Origin: Aquarana catesbeiana
Taxonomy: Eukaryota; Chordata; Amphibia; Anura; Ranidae
Assembly: GCF_042186555.1 (NCBI RefSeq)
Contig: NC_133332.1
Coordinates: 209,639,609-209,703,608 of the forward strand
Length of the DNA stretch: 64,000 nt
Direction: 5' to 3'
The notes beneath the pieces were generated by a model, which ran no database searches, was not told the DNA's origin, and worked only from the letters and a program-made list of their open reading frames with translations. Made by a program: the position numbers and the translations under genes. Shown here in pieces: positions 22,985 to 34,508 of the stretch; position 1 is the first letter of the stretch, and the number at the start of each line of letters is the position of its first letter.

Positions 22985-23310
22985 ACAGTTCACACCACAA
23001 AAACATCCACCAGAACTGTTTCAGGTGCTTTTCTGCACAGGCTTTTTTGATGCATTTTTTATGCGTTTTCAGATGCATTTTTTCTTTTTTTGTTTGTTTA
23101 CTGTGTTGGGGTCCAGGGCTTTTTTGATGCTTCTTTGATGCTTTTTACTACGTTCCAATACTGTGCAGTAAAAAGCATCATGTTATACTTTTTTTCTGGA
23201 ACTGAAAAGCACTGGGATGTACTGTGCTGGTGTGAACTATGCCATTGGAACCCATATAACCTACTTTCCATGATTTTGCGATGCAGAAAAAAGCACAGCA
23301 CTGCAATGTT
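22985..23310. mobile_element. Diverged TTCACA-type MITE
   Basis: CAGTTCACACCAC near 22988 and GCTGGTGTGAACTATGCC near 23227 are imperfect inverted ends around a T-rich, TTTTTGATGC-rich interior, as in the other TTCACA-ended elements here. The borders are approximate. Confidence 0.45.
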
Positions 23311-23460
23311 GTGTGACTGAACTGTCTCTGATAACAGTTTGCGGTCATTATGCCCAGCCCAGAGTCCCGTCTGCTGTTCCCTTCCGGCTGCACAAGATTT
23401 GATGAGCTGTTAATGAGAAAAGCTCTAAGCTTTCTGCCACGGATCACAGATCCCACCAGC

Positions 23461-23689
23461 ATTATGGCTCCCCTCATGTGGGCGACAGCTGGCGGTCTCA
23501 AGCCACACCCCACTGCCGCCATTGGCCTCTGCTGGCGGAGCGGCTCCACGTGATGTCAGCACGCAGGGAAGTGTGACGTCTCAATGTACACGTCGGCGAG
23601 CCGGATGTCCAAGATGGCTGCGCTGCCGAGTTAGGGGAGAGTTTCCTTCCGAAGCCGGGAGACAGCGGCCGAGCAGAGCGGGTCTTCAG
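23461..23689 (+). promoter_or_regulatory. SEC16A: Candidate SEC16A promoter and non-coding exon 1
   Basis: A short GC- and CpG-rich island in an AT-rich region holds several promoter motifs: an inverted CCAAT box (ATTGG, 23521-23525), an E-box CACGTG (23547-23552) overlapping TGATGTCAG, TGACGTC (23574-23580), an ETS-like CCGGATGT (23601-23608) and a YY1-like CAAGATGGCTGC (23610-23621). It ends in a good donor, TTCAG|GTGAGA, at 23689/23690. Exon 2 of SEC16A has an acceptor 65 bases before its ATG, so a non-coding upstream exon is required. This is the only strong candidate upstream in the window. Transcription start and linkage to SEC16A are inferred. Confidence 0.6.
23584..23634 (+). other. 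Possible upstream open reading frame in exon 1
   Basis: ATG at 23584, with in-frame ATGs at 23605 and 23614, runs 16 codons to TAG at 23632-23634. The third ATG lies inside the YY1-like motif. It matters only if transcription starts upstream of 23584, because YY1-type starts often lie close to this motif. Confidence 0.35.
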
Positions 23690-23920
23690 GTGAGAGAGGC
23701 CGCCCGATGGGAACACAGAACCCCCTAGATATAGAGAGACAGGGCTGCAGGGGCCCTTAGCTGCACACTCAGCTTTGGTGCGGCCCCCCTCATAGCTCTG
23801 TGTGGCCCCTGAGTTGCCTTGATGTGGAGTGGGAGGGTGGGGAGGGTAGGTGTCTATCACCTGACAGTTGGAAGAAAACTGTTCTAGGCGGCTGTGATCA
23901 GCACTGGTGTCATTGACTCT

Positions 23921-24262
23921 GCTATGGGGCCCCTTGTGGAGTGGTGGGGCCCCCGGTCTTCTGGGGCCCCCTTGTGGAGTGGTGGGGCCCCCGGTCTTCT
24001 GGGGCCCCCTTGTGGAGTGGTGGGGCCCCCTTGTGGAGTGGTGGGGCCCCCGGTCTTCTGGGGCCCCCTTGTGGAGTGGTGGGGACCCTTGTGGAGTGGT
24101 GGGGACCCTTGTAGAGTGGTGGGGACCCTTGTGGAGTGGTGGGGCCCCCGGTCTTCTGGGGCCCCCTTGTAGAGTGGTGGGGCCCCCGGTCTTCTGGGGC
24201 CCCCTTGTAGAGTGGTGGGGCCCCCGGTCTTCTGGGGCCCCCTTGTAGAGTGGTGGGGCCCC
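23921..24262. repeat. GGGGCCCC-rich minisatellite just inside intron 1
   Basis: The full monomer is 38 bp (CTTGTGGAGTGGTGGGGCCC then CCGGTCTTCTGGGGCCCC). A shortened 21-22-bp form lacks the GGTCTTCT half. Six full and about four short forms alternate. Each full unit has two self-complementary GGGGCCCC blocks. It starts about 230 bases after the candidate exon 1 donor. Open frames on both strands are artefacts of the repeat. Confidence 0.9.
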
Positions 24263-24264
24263 TG

Positions 24265-25910
24265 TTCTGATTTATGTCCTGTCTGGACTTTGTAGGTTAG
24301 TGTGGCCCCCGGCATGCTGGAGGGCTCTTCACTAGTTTTGGGGGGCCAGGATTTTATTTAGAAGTGAACGATGTTCTGTGGAGGTTGTTTCCTCTTCTGC
24401 TCCTTCAATTCCATCTGACACCAATGCCTGCTAGAGCCCAGCTTGTAGTATGGGGGGCCCTGCACACAGTCGGCTCAGTGGAGCCAGTGAAGGACAAATA
24501 CTTCTTTTTTGCATTGTCTGTGTTACTTTCACAATCTTTCTTCCTCCCTGCACCCTCCATCATTTTCCTTTTTGTTTCTTCCTCAGATCATTTATAATGG
24601 GATTTCTTAATGGTGGCCATACACTGTGTAATCTGATTGTACAATCTCCTGTAGGCTTACCAATGTTAAGTAATGGGAGGACACCCATAAACAAGACATT
24701 GCATTGGAATCTAATCGGGAAGGCTGTTGCACTACAAAGTTGGTAGTAGAGCTAAGAGGTTGTCCAATCAGAATGCATTGTGTATAGTCACCTTAAAATG
24801 GAACTAAAGTCCTGCTGTGAGCAGGCAGGCTTGTTATTGCAGGAGAGATATGCAATTAACTACCTGCTCACAGTGATCCCCGGCATGTAAACTGTGCATG
24901 TGCGGCTCTGCTTACAGCAGCTGGCCCGATACCTGTGTGCCGGGATGACTAACTCATGTGTAGGACGGATGTCATCCTGTGCCGGCCAATGAAGATGGCT
25001 GAAAAGCGGCACACAGAAGAAGATGCCAGTGAGGGGTGGGTACTGTTGGTGGAAAGGGGCGTACAGCTGCCTTTATTCCCACTTTAAAAGGGGGATGAGA
25101 TGTAACATTTCTCCGGCCCCTGACTGTCTCATGAAGCATTTTACCAGTCTACAGTAACTCTTTTATATCATCTACGCTGCTGTGTGCCCGCGGTCTCTGG
25201 CCGCCTGCTGCCGTGTGCCCGCCCTTTCTGGGTTTTTACCCACAGTATCTGGCCGTCGGCTGCTGTGTGCCTACAGTCTCTGACTGGCTTACTTTAGTAT
25301 AACATTCTCTACGTGGCCCTTTGTTCATACTTGAGGCTCCTTTTATTAAAGCCGTACTGAACCCGTTGATTTAACAGTTTCAGAACACAGTTGCACTCCA
25401 ACACATGTCAGAAATGTAACTGTCACAATGGTTGTGTCTGCAACCAAACTGTCAAGCCATCAAATGGCTGCTGTCATAACTGATCACGTGCAGCATCATG
25501 GCAGTTGAAGATCAGAGGCCAAGATGGCGGCTTCCTGAAAATGATAGGAGGGTTTAGTTCTGCTTTTAAAGTGCTTGTAATCCTCAGACATGAAATATGC
25601 ACAAAGCACATCCCTCTATAGTGTGTACTTGTCTCAGTCCAGTGCACGAAGTGTCATTTCTGTCTGCTGCTTCGTTCCTCTATCAGCATGAATCACTTCT
25701 GACAAGTTATCCTGACACCAAGAGAAAAATGGTGACAGGGGAGGGAGCTCATGCTGATTGACATCCTCAGCTCTGTTCCTGTGTGAAGGGGAGTGTCTCC
25801 TCCCTCCAATCAGCTCTCAGAGCTCTCCTCACTTAGCTCTGCAGAGTGTAATTTCATTTCTTCATTCCCCTTTTTTCTGAAAGCTCAGACAAGCTTTAAG
25901 AATTCTGAAT
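24265..25910. other. Intron 1 stretch without a recognised feature
   Basis: I see no gene. The sequence is of mixed composition and contains pieces resembling old MITEs (for example TTTAAAATGGAACTAAAGTC near 24790) without clear borders. Confidence 0.5.
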
Positions 25911-25919
25911 TTTTGAGTG

Positions 25920-26152
25920 GCCTTGATTTCAATGGACAGGGGTGCTTTAGGAGTGATTTATACACGGCTCCTAAAGTGCCTCAAAGAAGCTGCTAGCAGA
26001 ACTTTTTTTTGGCGTCCCTTTTGTTTTTTTTTGCTGTTCTGCCAGTGCACCGCTCCACACTGGAGTGACAGGAGAGGCACTTTACAGATGCAGGCATTAT
26101 TTTTAGTGCTATAGCACCTGTAAAGCACCTCAGTGTGAAAGGGGTCTTAAGT
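25920..26152. mobile_element. Fragment of a TAA-flanked MITE
   Basis: It is about 230 bp similar to the right half of the complete element at 28103-28511 (GGAGTGATTTATACACGGCT; AAAGCACCTCAGTGTGAAAG). It ends GGTCTTAAG. The left half is missing. Confidence 0.65.
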
Positions 26153-26305
26153 TGGGGACGAGAAAGTCAGAACTCTGGATCTGCATATTTGTTTTCAGTA
26201 ATTGGTTGACAATAGGCATTTATTTGAACTAATTGCCAACCTCCCTATAGCTGAATTACATCTACAGTGCGGCCAGCCAGCTCTGGGAGGGCGTTGTACA
26301 ATGTC

Positions 26306-27564
26306 TAGGGTTGAAACAACTAATCGATTAATCAATTACTATTTTCATAATCGATTAATCGGCCAGTAACATAATGGGGTTAAAAAGAACTAAAATAAGC
26401 CCTTTATAGTACAAAAAGAGCAAATAATCGCTACTGTAAATATCACTTTCACAGTTCTACAGTAAAAAAAATGAACCCCTTACAGTAGTGATTATCTGTT
26501 TTTCTTTGTACTATAAAGGGCTAATTTTAGTTTTTTTTTACCCCTATTAAGTTACTAAACGTCTTAGATCTGGTTCACATCTATGTGTTTAGTGCTTTTT
26601 GCAGAAACGCACTACAGTCCGTTTACATGGTTTCCTATATGACACGTTCACATCTATGCTTTTTTCAGCCACTGCCTATTTGGAAATGGTCAGGGACTTT
26701 TTTTTTAATGCAAAACGGTGCTTTATACTTCAATGGAAAAGATGCAGAAAAGCATGTAATTATTGCAGCAGTTTTTGTTTTTTTATTCTTCTCAACAACA
26801 AATTGGCTAAAAATAAATGCAAAAATGCAAATCGCAGCACAATCACGTGCGCAAAAGTCAAAATGCACAGCAAAAAGCACTGCAGAAACAGATCAAAAGC
26901 AAACTGCATAGGTGTGTACCGAGCCTTATGCTGGCCACACCAATCAATTTTCAGATGAAATATTCAGACGAAAAATCTTTGTACATTCGCTGAATGAAAG
27001 AATGTTTGAAATTTTCACTTGTTTTTAACATTCTGTTTTTAAAATGAATGTCATTTCTGAACGAAAACCACCTACACTGTCTGAAAATTCCTTTGACTAA
27101 GAAGTTTTCTATTATTTCCAAATTTTCCCGTCACTGTGGTTGAAAATGAACGTCGATTTGACCCCACTAACGATTAGAAAATTGAACGAATGTTCTTAAA
27201 ATAACAACTTTTTTTTTTTTTTTTTTTTTTTTTTGAAGGAAGACATTGTTAAATAAAAAAAATTTGATCTCAGAGTCTTATGATATTTACCAGATTCACA
27301 TTTTAATAGTATATATCTCCTATAGTATATACAGTATATCTCTTCTGTCTGTTCTCAGAGTGGATTAGATATTTTGCTCCCTAACCATATAGTTGGTTAT
27401 TTATATTTACCACCGCATAGAGATATACAAGAATAAATTGCCTTTTTTTAAAACTTTACATATTAACTAAATTATACACCACACTTTTTTAAGATTAACT
27501 GATTAATCGAAACAATAATCGGCCAACTAATCAATTATGAAAATAATCGTTAGTTGCAGCCCTA
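26306..27564. mobile_element. Non-autonomous hAT element with 8-bp TSD (1,259 bp)
   Basis: The ends TAGGGTTGAAACAACTAATC and CGTTAGTTGCAGCCCTA are inverted repeats. The flanks ACAATGTC (26298-26305) and ATAATGTC (27565-27572) match at 7 of 8 bases, which is the hAT-type duplication. The TTTCATAATCGATTAATCGG block is found in many vertebrate hAT MITEs. It contains a second MITE (26567-26925) and a T run near 27211-27234. It has no transposase. Confidence 0.85.
26567..26925. mobile_element. MITE nested in the hAT element
   Basis: The ends GATCTGGTTCACATCTATG and GGTGTGTACCGAGCC are imperfect inverted repeats flanked by TTA on both sides. The interior matches the copy at 44330-45769 (TTTTTGCAGAAACGCACTAC). 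Confidence 0.7.
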
Positions 27565-28102
27565 ATAATGTCCTCCTGTGATCTCACCCGCTGCAGTGCC
27601 CTCTGTGATTACTGTGTCCTCGGGACACAACTGATCACAGATCAGGCTAAAGAGCCTATCAGTGGCTCTTTACCACGTGACCAGCACACTAAACACAAGC
27701 TGGTTATCGGCATTCCTTTCCTCGCGGTGACAGTGTGAGGGGAGCTGATAACTGGTTTGTGTGAAAGGGAAATCTACACTGATTATCAGTGCCCATCAGT
27801 GCTGCCTCTGGTCTTCTATTGATGTGGCCCCTAGATTGCTGGGGCCCTCTGTAGATTTAGGGCCAATGAGCATTTATTATGGAGCGATAGTCCTGTGCTC
27901 TAGGCTGCTTCAGGTGTTACCTAGGTACAATATTGCATTTTGGTATGGGGGGGGGGGGCCCTATTGTTGATATAGGGGGATTACATGTGACAAGTCTAGT
28001 GCTGAAGGACCCTTTCCTGGTTTATTTATTCATGCATTGTTTGGTGTGTTGTGTCCACACTTTCATAAATTGGAGGCTATGTGTGTGTCTGTGTTACCCT
28101 AA

Positions 28103-28511
28103 GGCTACTTTCACACTGGGGCGGGTTGGCGCCGGCGGTAAAGCGGCACTATTTTTAGCGCCGCTTTATTGTCATTTTAACGGTGCTATTTGGCCGCTAG
28201 TGGGGTGGTTTTAACCCCTGCTAGCGGCCAAAAAAGGGTTAAAAACGCCCACAAAGCGCCGCTTTGCCAGCGGTTTGGCAGCGCTGCCCCATTGTTTTCC
28301 GTGGGCAGGGGCGCTTTAGGAGTGATGTATACACTGCTCCTACAGTGCTGCAAAGATGCTGCTTGCAGGACTTTTTTTTTACCGTCTTGTAAGCGCACCG
28401 CTCCAGTGTGAAAGCACTCAGGCTTTCACACTGGAGAGACAGGAGAGACTCTTTGCAGGCATTATTTTTAGCGCTGTAGCGCCTGTAAAGCGCCTCAGTG
28501 TGAAAGTAGCC
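28103..28511. mobile_element. TAA-flanked MITE (409 bp), probably Harbinger-type
   Basis: The ends GGCTACTTTCACACTG and CAGTGTGAAAGTAGCC are perfect inverted repeats flanked by TAA (28100-28102 and 28512-28514). The interior is rich in GCGCCGCTTT-like palindromes. It has no coding sequence. Confidence 0.85.
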
Positions 28512-28843
28512 TAAAGCAGCAAATGACAGAACTACATAGACTGCAGTGTCTTCATCTAGGACAGATTTCTATCTGGTCCTGTGTGTTAGGACTATGTCCT
28601 GCAGAACAATACAATACCCGTGTTTATTTCTAAAGACTATGTGAGTGATACCATGTGCTCTGATGACAAGGGGTTTGTGGCATCTCTGGTTGGCATGAGT
28701 ATTCCTAATGAATAGTTCTCCGCTGTTCTGAACAGGTCAGATCTCCAGCGATTAGTCTAGAGCCGCTCAGATTCTATTGTGCCACATGGTAAATAGGTGC
28801 CATGGATCAAGGCTTTTGCTGTCTAGACTGGAACTCGTTAGCT

Positions 28844-29375
28844 CAGTGTTTCTCAACCTTTTTTTCAGTCAAGGCACCCTTTAAAACAATGGACAGTCTC
28901 AAAGCACCCCTTTTCTAAAATGTAAAAAACTATTCTAATAGTTTTAAACAATGCAGCCACATCCACACATAGGACTCCCAACGTTAGAGGCGAGTTATTC
29001 TTCCAAAGCAAATACACTTTTGCACACTAATTCCAACTAGTATTCCAATGTTTCTCTTCTCCCTCAATTTCTCTCCATCAGTCAGCTAATGTCACTTCAG
29101 TGCTGAGTTAGAGGTGCACAGGAGGGTCAAACAAGGATGCTGTGGAGGCAACAGACATCCTCCTTATCAACCGATGATGTCATTGGTTGTTAGGATGCCA
29201 GTGTCTACAAATTCATAATTGTGCATAATGAAAACCTGTGACTTTGTTTGCTTTGTGTAACTAAAAAGCAGGCTTGATCCACCTGCTGGCTTGTATACAA
29301 TTTGTGATCAATTTTTAGGCATTTTGCCAAGGCACCCCTGAAGAAACCTCGAGGCACCCTGGTTGAAAAAGGCTG
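28844..29375. mobile_element. Non-autonomous hAT element (532 bp)
   Basis: The ends CAGTGTTTCTCAACCTTTTT and GGTTGAAAAAGGCTG are inverted repeats. The flanks CGTTAGCT (28836-28843) and TGTTAGTT (29376-29383) match at 6 of 8 bases. Confidence 0.75.
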
Positions 29376-30079
29376 TGTTAGTTGTTTGAGCATATATTTG
29401 AGATCTGTAGCGTATGGTAAAGGCCAATCATCCTTATTTTCATCTTGATGTTTTTATTGATCACACTTGAAGCCGTCACACACCCCACTATCTGTTCTAC
29501 TCCCCCATCCCTACACACTTACCTGGCTCCATGTCTCTGCTCCCTCACAGGAGAAACTCAGGGCAGCAGAGTGATAGGCTGCTGTCAGTCAGTATTTGTT
29601 TGTGTCTAAGGGATGCACACAGCCCAACTCAGTGCCCAGTGGGAACACAGACACACAGGTGCCTCCTTAGCACCTCGGCTTACTACATGAGACACATGAA
29701 GGTGGGAGGAGCCTACTCAGCGCTGGCACACAGAGCAGGTAATTATAACATTTTTGCTATTTAAGGAAGAACTCCGGGCAAAATGTTTATTTTCCCCATG
29801 CAGTAGGGCTGTACGTGTACTGCATGGGTTAACTGCTCATGTTTGCTCTTGTTTGGGGGTATTACAGAAAAGGAAATATACCCTTTTATCAGCGTATAAC
29901 ACGCATCCTTATTTTAAGAGGGAAGTTTCAGGAAATTTTTTTTTTAATTAAAGAATTTTGGGTCAGTGCCCACCAATGCAGCCTTACAAGTGCCATCAGT
30001 GCAACCTAATCATTGCCCATCTGCAGCCTCACTTCAGATTTCTGCTGCCTCGGAGGGGAGGCGGAGCGGGACAAGCGCC

Positions 30080-30263
30080 GTCAGATTACATACAGCGAGA
30101 ATCTCCTGTTTACTCGACGGCCTCTTTTATACAAAGTCCTGCCTCCTGCATCGGTTTCTATGATAGACAGAATAGTGGTCCAATGCTGGCCCAGGAGACG
30201 GGACTTCTTATTACAGATGCCGCTGAGTAAACGGGAGATTCTCGCTGTATGTAATCTGATGAG
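30080..30263. repeat. Inverted repeat with arms of about 35 bp
   Basis: TCAGATTACATACAGCGAGA near 30080 continues to TTTACTC. It pairs with GAGTAAACGGGAGATTCTCG near 30227, which continues to TAATCTGA. The unpaired centre is about 110 bp. The origin is unknown, probably a foldback element. Confidence 0.75.
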
Positions 30264-30544
30264 CCAAGCCCACGGCTTGCATCAAGGCTGAGGTGTACTG
30301 AGGCAGGGTGCTGTGATGCTTTTAGCAAGCTATATACAGCACCCTGCTGTCCTCTCTCAATAGCCATGATCTGTCTGCCTTGCATAGAGAGGCACAGATG
30401 CCCTGTGATGACATGACTGGGCCTTTAATAAGGTATATAATAGAAATGAAGCAGTGTGCTTTATATAAATCACAATGATAGGGCAGAGGGAGGAACAAGG
30501 GAAGGCAAAATATAAGCAGAATAAAGATGAAAGATGAACAGATA

Positions 30545-31110
30545 TTGTATACTTCCAGCAAGTTCACACCACAATTTCTGCGTTCTGATTGTGCGTTTTT
30601 GATGGGTTTTGCCATTTTCCAGATGTTTTCCATACAGAAAAAATGCAGCATGTTGTACTTTAACTGCAATGGAATGCAGTGCACCGGTGTGAACTAGGGT
30701 CATTGGAATACATGGAAAAAACACTGTCCATGTGTTTTTGATGCAGATTAAAAATGCAGTGTACTGCATCTGGTGTGAACCAGCCCTTAGGCTACATTCA
30801 CATATATGTGGGAGTGCATGTAAATCATATGCCTTCCCATACCCAGCCACACAACAAATACTGTGTTGCAAAGAAAATGCGTATAAGTTAATGGCACCCC
30901 ATGCACTGAAAAACGTGGTGCTCTTTTCCGCACACAGAAAACACATAGTGTGACAGCACCATGGAATATTTTTGCGCCTGCGTTTTACAAAAGGTTCAGG
31001 GACCTTTTCCCTGCAGAAAAAGCAGGCACAGCAGCCCACTCAAATGAATAAGCTGCAATGCCTGCGCAACCTGGGGCACGCAGAGCCACATACATATGAA
31101 CTGGGACTTA
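30545..31110. mobile_element. Two adjacent TTCACA-type MITE relics
   Basis: The first spans AAGTTCACACCACAATTTC near 30557 to GGTGTGAACCAGCCCTTA near 30772-30789. The second begins GGCTACATTCACATATATG directly after it and ends near 31110 (CATATGAACTGGGACTTA). The borders are diverged. Confidence 0.5.
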
Positions 31111-31989
31111 CTTTTTTAGGTAAAAATACCTATTAAAAAAAAAAATGTATGGAATTTATTCAATGAAAATACAGTTGTTTCTGACCATTGAACACTCATA
31201 AACGTGCATTTATGAGCATTCAGGTGTTTTTTGAGCTCAAAATCCTCAGAACACCACTTTGGAGGGTGTGTGGTTTTTTTTTTTTTTTTTTTCCCTGCCA
31301 CCAAACGCCTGAAAATGCCTTTAGTGTGCAGAGACACATAGCAGAGAAAAAAGCTCAAGCGCCTGTAGAAGCTTTTTAAACTGTAGGGTGCATGAGCCCT
31401 AGCCCATCTGTATTGTGAGATTATTAACCACCTCCCATCCAGTCTTTTGTCAGATGACAGCTGGGCGAGACATTTATCGTTTCAAGTGGACGCTATATGA
31501 CGTCCTCGCAGAACGGGCCACGCTGTGGCGTGATCTGTCACACTGGCTCTATCCATCGGACACAGTCGTTGACTGATCAGTGTACCTGCTTGCTGCTGGT
31601 ACCATGTGATCGCTGTAACCAATCACAGCAGATTACATGACAATTGTAAACAATGGATGGCTTCCTTTTTTGCCATTCATTGCATACAATTGTGTTGCTC
31701 ACTGTGATTGGCACTGTCTGTACCATGTAATCACTGTGACCAATCACACCACCTCATCTGATACCGTGTTGATACCGTGTGATTAATTGTGGCCAATCAC
31801 AACAATACACACTGAATGAATCTGTTTCATTCAGTAAAAATGGTTGCTTATAACCATGAAATTCACTGGTGTAAGCAATCATAATGTGTAAAAAAAAAAA
31901 CAAAAACATAAAATCACAGTATGTTAAAAAAAGAAAGAAAAAAGTCAGTGTCCCTGATCACTGGTGACAGTATGTGTAAAATATATGTA

Positions 31990-33395
31990 AATTATAAGAA
32001 ATATCACATGGTTCTAAGTATTCAGACCCTTTGCTCAGTATTTAGTAGAAGCACCCTTTTGATCTAATACAGCCATGAGTCTTTTTGGGAAAGATGCAAC
32101 AAGTTTTTCACACCTGGATTTGGGGATCCTCTGCCATTCCTCCTTGCAGATCCTCTCCAGTTCTGTCAGATTGGATGGTAAACGTTGGTGGACAGCCATT
32201 TTTAGGTCTCTCCAGAGATGCTAAATTGGGTTTAAGTCAGGGCTCTGGCTGGGCCATTCAAGAACAGTCACGGAGTTGTTGTGAAGCCACTCCTTCGTTA
32301 TTTTAGCTGCGTGCTTAGGGTCATTGTCTTGTTGGAAGGTAAACCTTCGGCCCAGTCTGAGGTCCTGAGCACTCTGGAGAAGGTTTTCATCCAGGATATC
32401 CCTGTACTTGGCTGCATTCATCTTTCTCTCGATTGCAACCAGTCGTCCTGTCCCTGCAGCTGAAAAACACCCCCACAGCATGATGCTACCACCACCATGC
32501 TTCACGGTTGGGACTGTATTGGACAGGTGATGAGCAGTGCCTGGTTTTCTCTACACATACCGCTTAGAATTAAGGCCAAAAAGTTCTATCTTGGTCTCAT
32601 CAGACCAAAGAATCTTATTTCTCACTATCTTGGAGTCCTTTAGGTGTTTTTTAACAAACTCCATGCAGGCTTTCATGTGTCTTGCACTGAGGAGACGCTT
32701 CTGTCGGGCAACTCTGCCATAAAGCCCCGACTGGTGGAGGACTGCAGTGATGGTTGACTTTCTACAACCTTCTCCCATCTCCCGACTGCATCTCTGGAAC
32801 TCAGCCACAGTGATCTTTGGGTTCTTCTTTACCTCTCTCACCAAGGCTCTTCTCCCCTGATAGCTTAGTTTGGCCGGACGGCCAGCTCTAGGAAGGGTTC
32901 TGGTCATCCCAAACGTCTTTTATTTAAGGATTATGGAGGCCACTTTGCTCTTAGGAACCTTAAGTGCAGCAGAAATTTTTTTGTAACCTTGGCCAGATCT
33001 GTGCCTTGCCACAATTCTGTCTCTGAGCTCTTCAGGCAGTTCCTTTTACCTCATGATTCTCATTTGCTCTGACATGCACTGTGAGCTGTAAGGTCTTATA
33101 TAGACAGGTGTGTGGCTTTCCTAATCAAGGCAAATCAATATAATCAAACACAGCTGGACTACACTCAGGTGTAGAACCATCTCAAGGATGATCAGAAGAA
33201 ATGGACAGCGTCTGGACCATGTGATATTTGAGTTTTTCTTTTTTAATAAATCTGCAAAAATGTCAACAATCCTGTGTTTTTCTGTCAATATGGGGTGCTG
33301 TGTGTACATTAATGAGGAAAATAAATTAACTTAAATGATTTTAGCAAATTTTTAGCAAAAATTTAAGGGGGTCTGAATACTTTCCGTCCCCACTG
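31990..33395 (-). mobile_element. Tc1/mariner element nested in the TTAA repeat
   Basis: The right end GGGGGTCTGAATACTTTCCG continues to TCCCCACTG followed by TA. The left end is diverged (TAAGTATTCAGACCCTTTGC near 32016), so the left border is approximate. The transposase is on the - strand (32165-33050). Confidence 0.8.
32165..33050 (-). pseudogene. Tc1 transposase pseudogene
   Basis: On the - strand, an N-terminal paired-like HTH region near 33000-32850 is damaged by stops. The catalytic domain follows with the first Asp in ILWSDETKIELFG (about 32600). A stop occurs at about 32551 (RYV followed by TAG). The second Asp is in FQQDNDPKHAAKI (about 32310). The family then has a catalytic Glu after SPDLNPI, but here that codon is TAG (32223-32221). 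Downstream HLWRDLKMAVHQR remains readable. The copy cannot make an active enzyme. Confidence 0.87.
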
Positions 33396-33619
33396 TATGT
33401 TTTGGCCTTTTTTTTTTTTTTTTTTCATTTATATAGCAAAAAATCAGAAACACAATGGTAATTAAATACCACCAAAAGAAAGCTCTATTTGTGTGAAAAA
33501 AAATATATATTAGTGTTGCATGATGGCGCAATTGTCATTCAAAATGTGACAGCTCTGAAACAGAAAATTGTCCTGCGCAGGAAATGGGTGAAAGTGCCTG
33601 GTATTAAAGTGGTTAATGG

Positions 33620-34500
33620 CCCATCTTTGATCTAACACGTCATGAGTAAGTCCAAGTCATTGCACTACTTTTAACCTCCTTGGCGGTTTTCCCGAGTGTG
33701 GCTCGGGGTTAAAATTCAGGACCATTAGCGGTAACCCCGAGCCACACTCGGGATTACATCGCAGGATCCTGGTGCCTCCTTACTTACTTTGTCCCCGGGA
33801 TCATGCGATGTCCCCCGCAGTGTCCGAGGGCTCCGTCCTTCTCCGAAGCCTCTCCGTGCCAGGCTCCGTTCCCTGCGAGCGTCGCGACGCACGGGGGCGG
33901 AGCCTGGCGGCAAATTTAAAAAAAGTCAAAATCATAACACATACAGTACTGTAATCTTACAGATTACAGTACTGTATGAAATGATTTCACATCCCTTTTG
34001 TCCCCAGTGCTTTGGCCCATGCCCTGCATGCAGTTTTATGTGATATACACTGTTCTTTCTGCCTGGAAACTGGAGATTGTCCATAGCAACCAAAAAGTGT
34101 CCCTTTACGTCAAAAGTGGCTTTAGACCAGCTAGAAAACAGCGATAGTAAATTAAAACACTTGCAGAATTGAGCGATAGTGAATCGTGGGGAAATTAATT
34201 TTATTACTATTTATTTTTATTTTTTTTAAATTATTTTTATTTATTATATTATAATTTTATGTTTTTGTGTTTCAAACTTCATCATACCCGGGATATCTAC
34301 TAGACTCTGGTTTGGACAGATTTAAATGTGTTATTGTTAAGATTTACAGACCTACAATATAAAACGCCAAATTTCCATGCAAAATAATTGTACCGCTTTC
34401 AGCACCTAAAATCCGAAATAATCATACCGCCAGGGAGGTTAATCATTTTCAGGTTCATTGCAGCAAAGTTTGTGAAAAAAAAAAAGATCCTCTCAATTGT
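33620..34500. repeat. Gene-free stretch with a MITE-like foldback
   Basis: CCTCCTTGGCGGTTTTCCCG near 33676 and AATCATACCGCCAGGGAGGT near 34420 are imperfect inverted ends of a probable MITE. Just inside, the short inverted repeat CCCGAGTGTGGCTCGGGGTT / AACCCCGAGCCACACTCGGG (33691-33753) is perfect. ATTACAGTACTGTA palindromes lie near 33945-33975. No gene. Confidence 0.6.
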
Positions 34501-34508
34501 GCTTTCAT

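Larger units (their letters stand above)
31428..33612. mobile_element. TTAA-flanked repeat interrupted by a Tc1 element
   Basis: It opens TTAACCACCTCCC (TTAA 31424-31427) and ends AAAGTGGTTAA (TTAA 33613-33616). The 3' part has the TACCACCAAAAGAAAGCTCT block shared with 22216 and 48898. TTAA duplications point to piggyBac or Kolobok-type mobilisation. It has no coding sequence of its own. Confidence 0.65.

Noticed and set aside
23884..24315. Gly/Trp/Pro-rich open frames on both strands
   Set aside because: They are translations of the GGGGCCCC minisatellite.
30322..31039. Open frames of 120 and 189 codons on the - strand
   Set aside because: They cover two MITE relics with T-rich and Cys/Phe-rich translation and no domain or splice signals.
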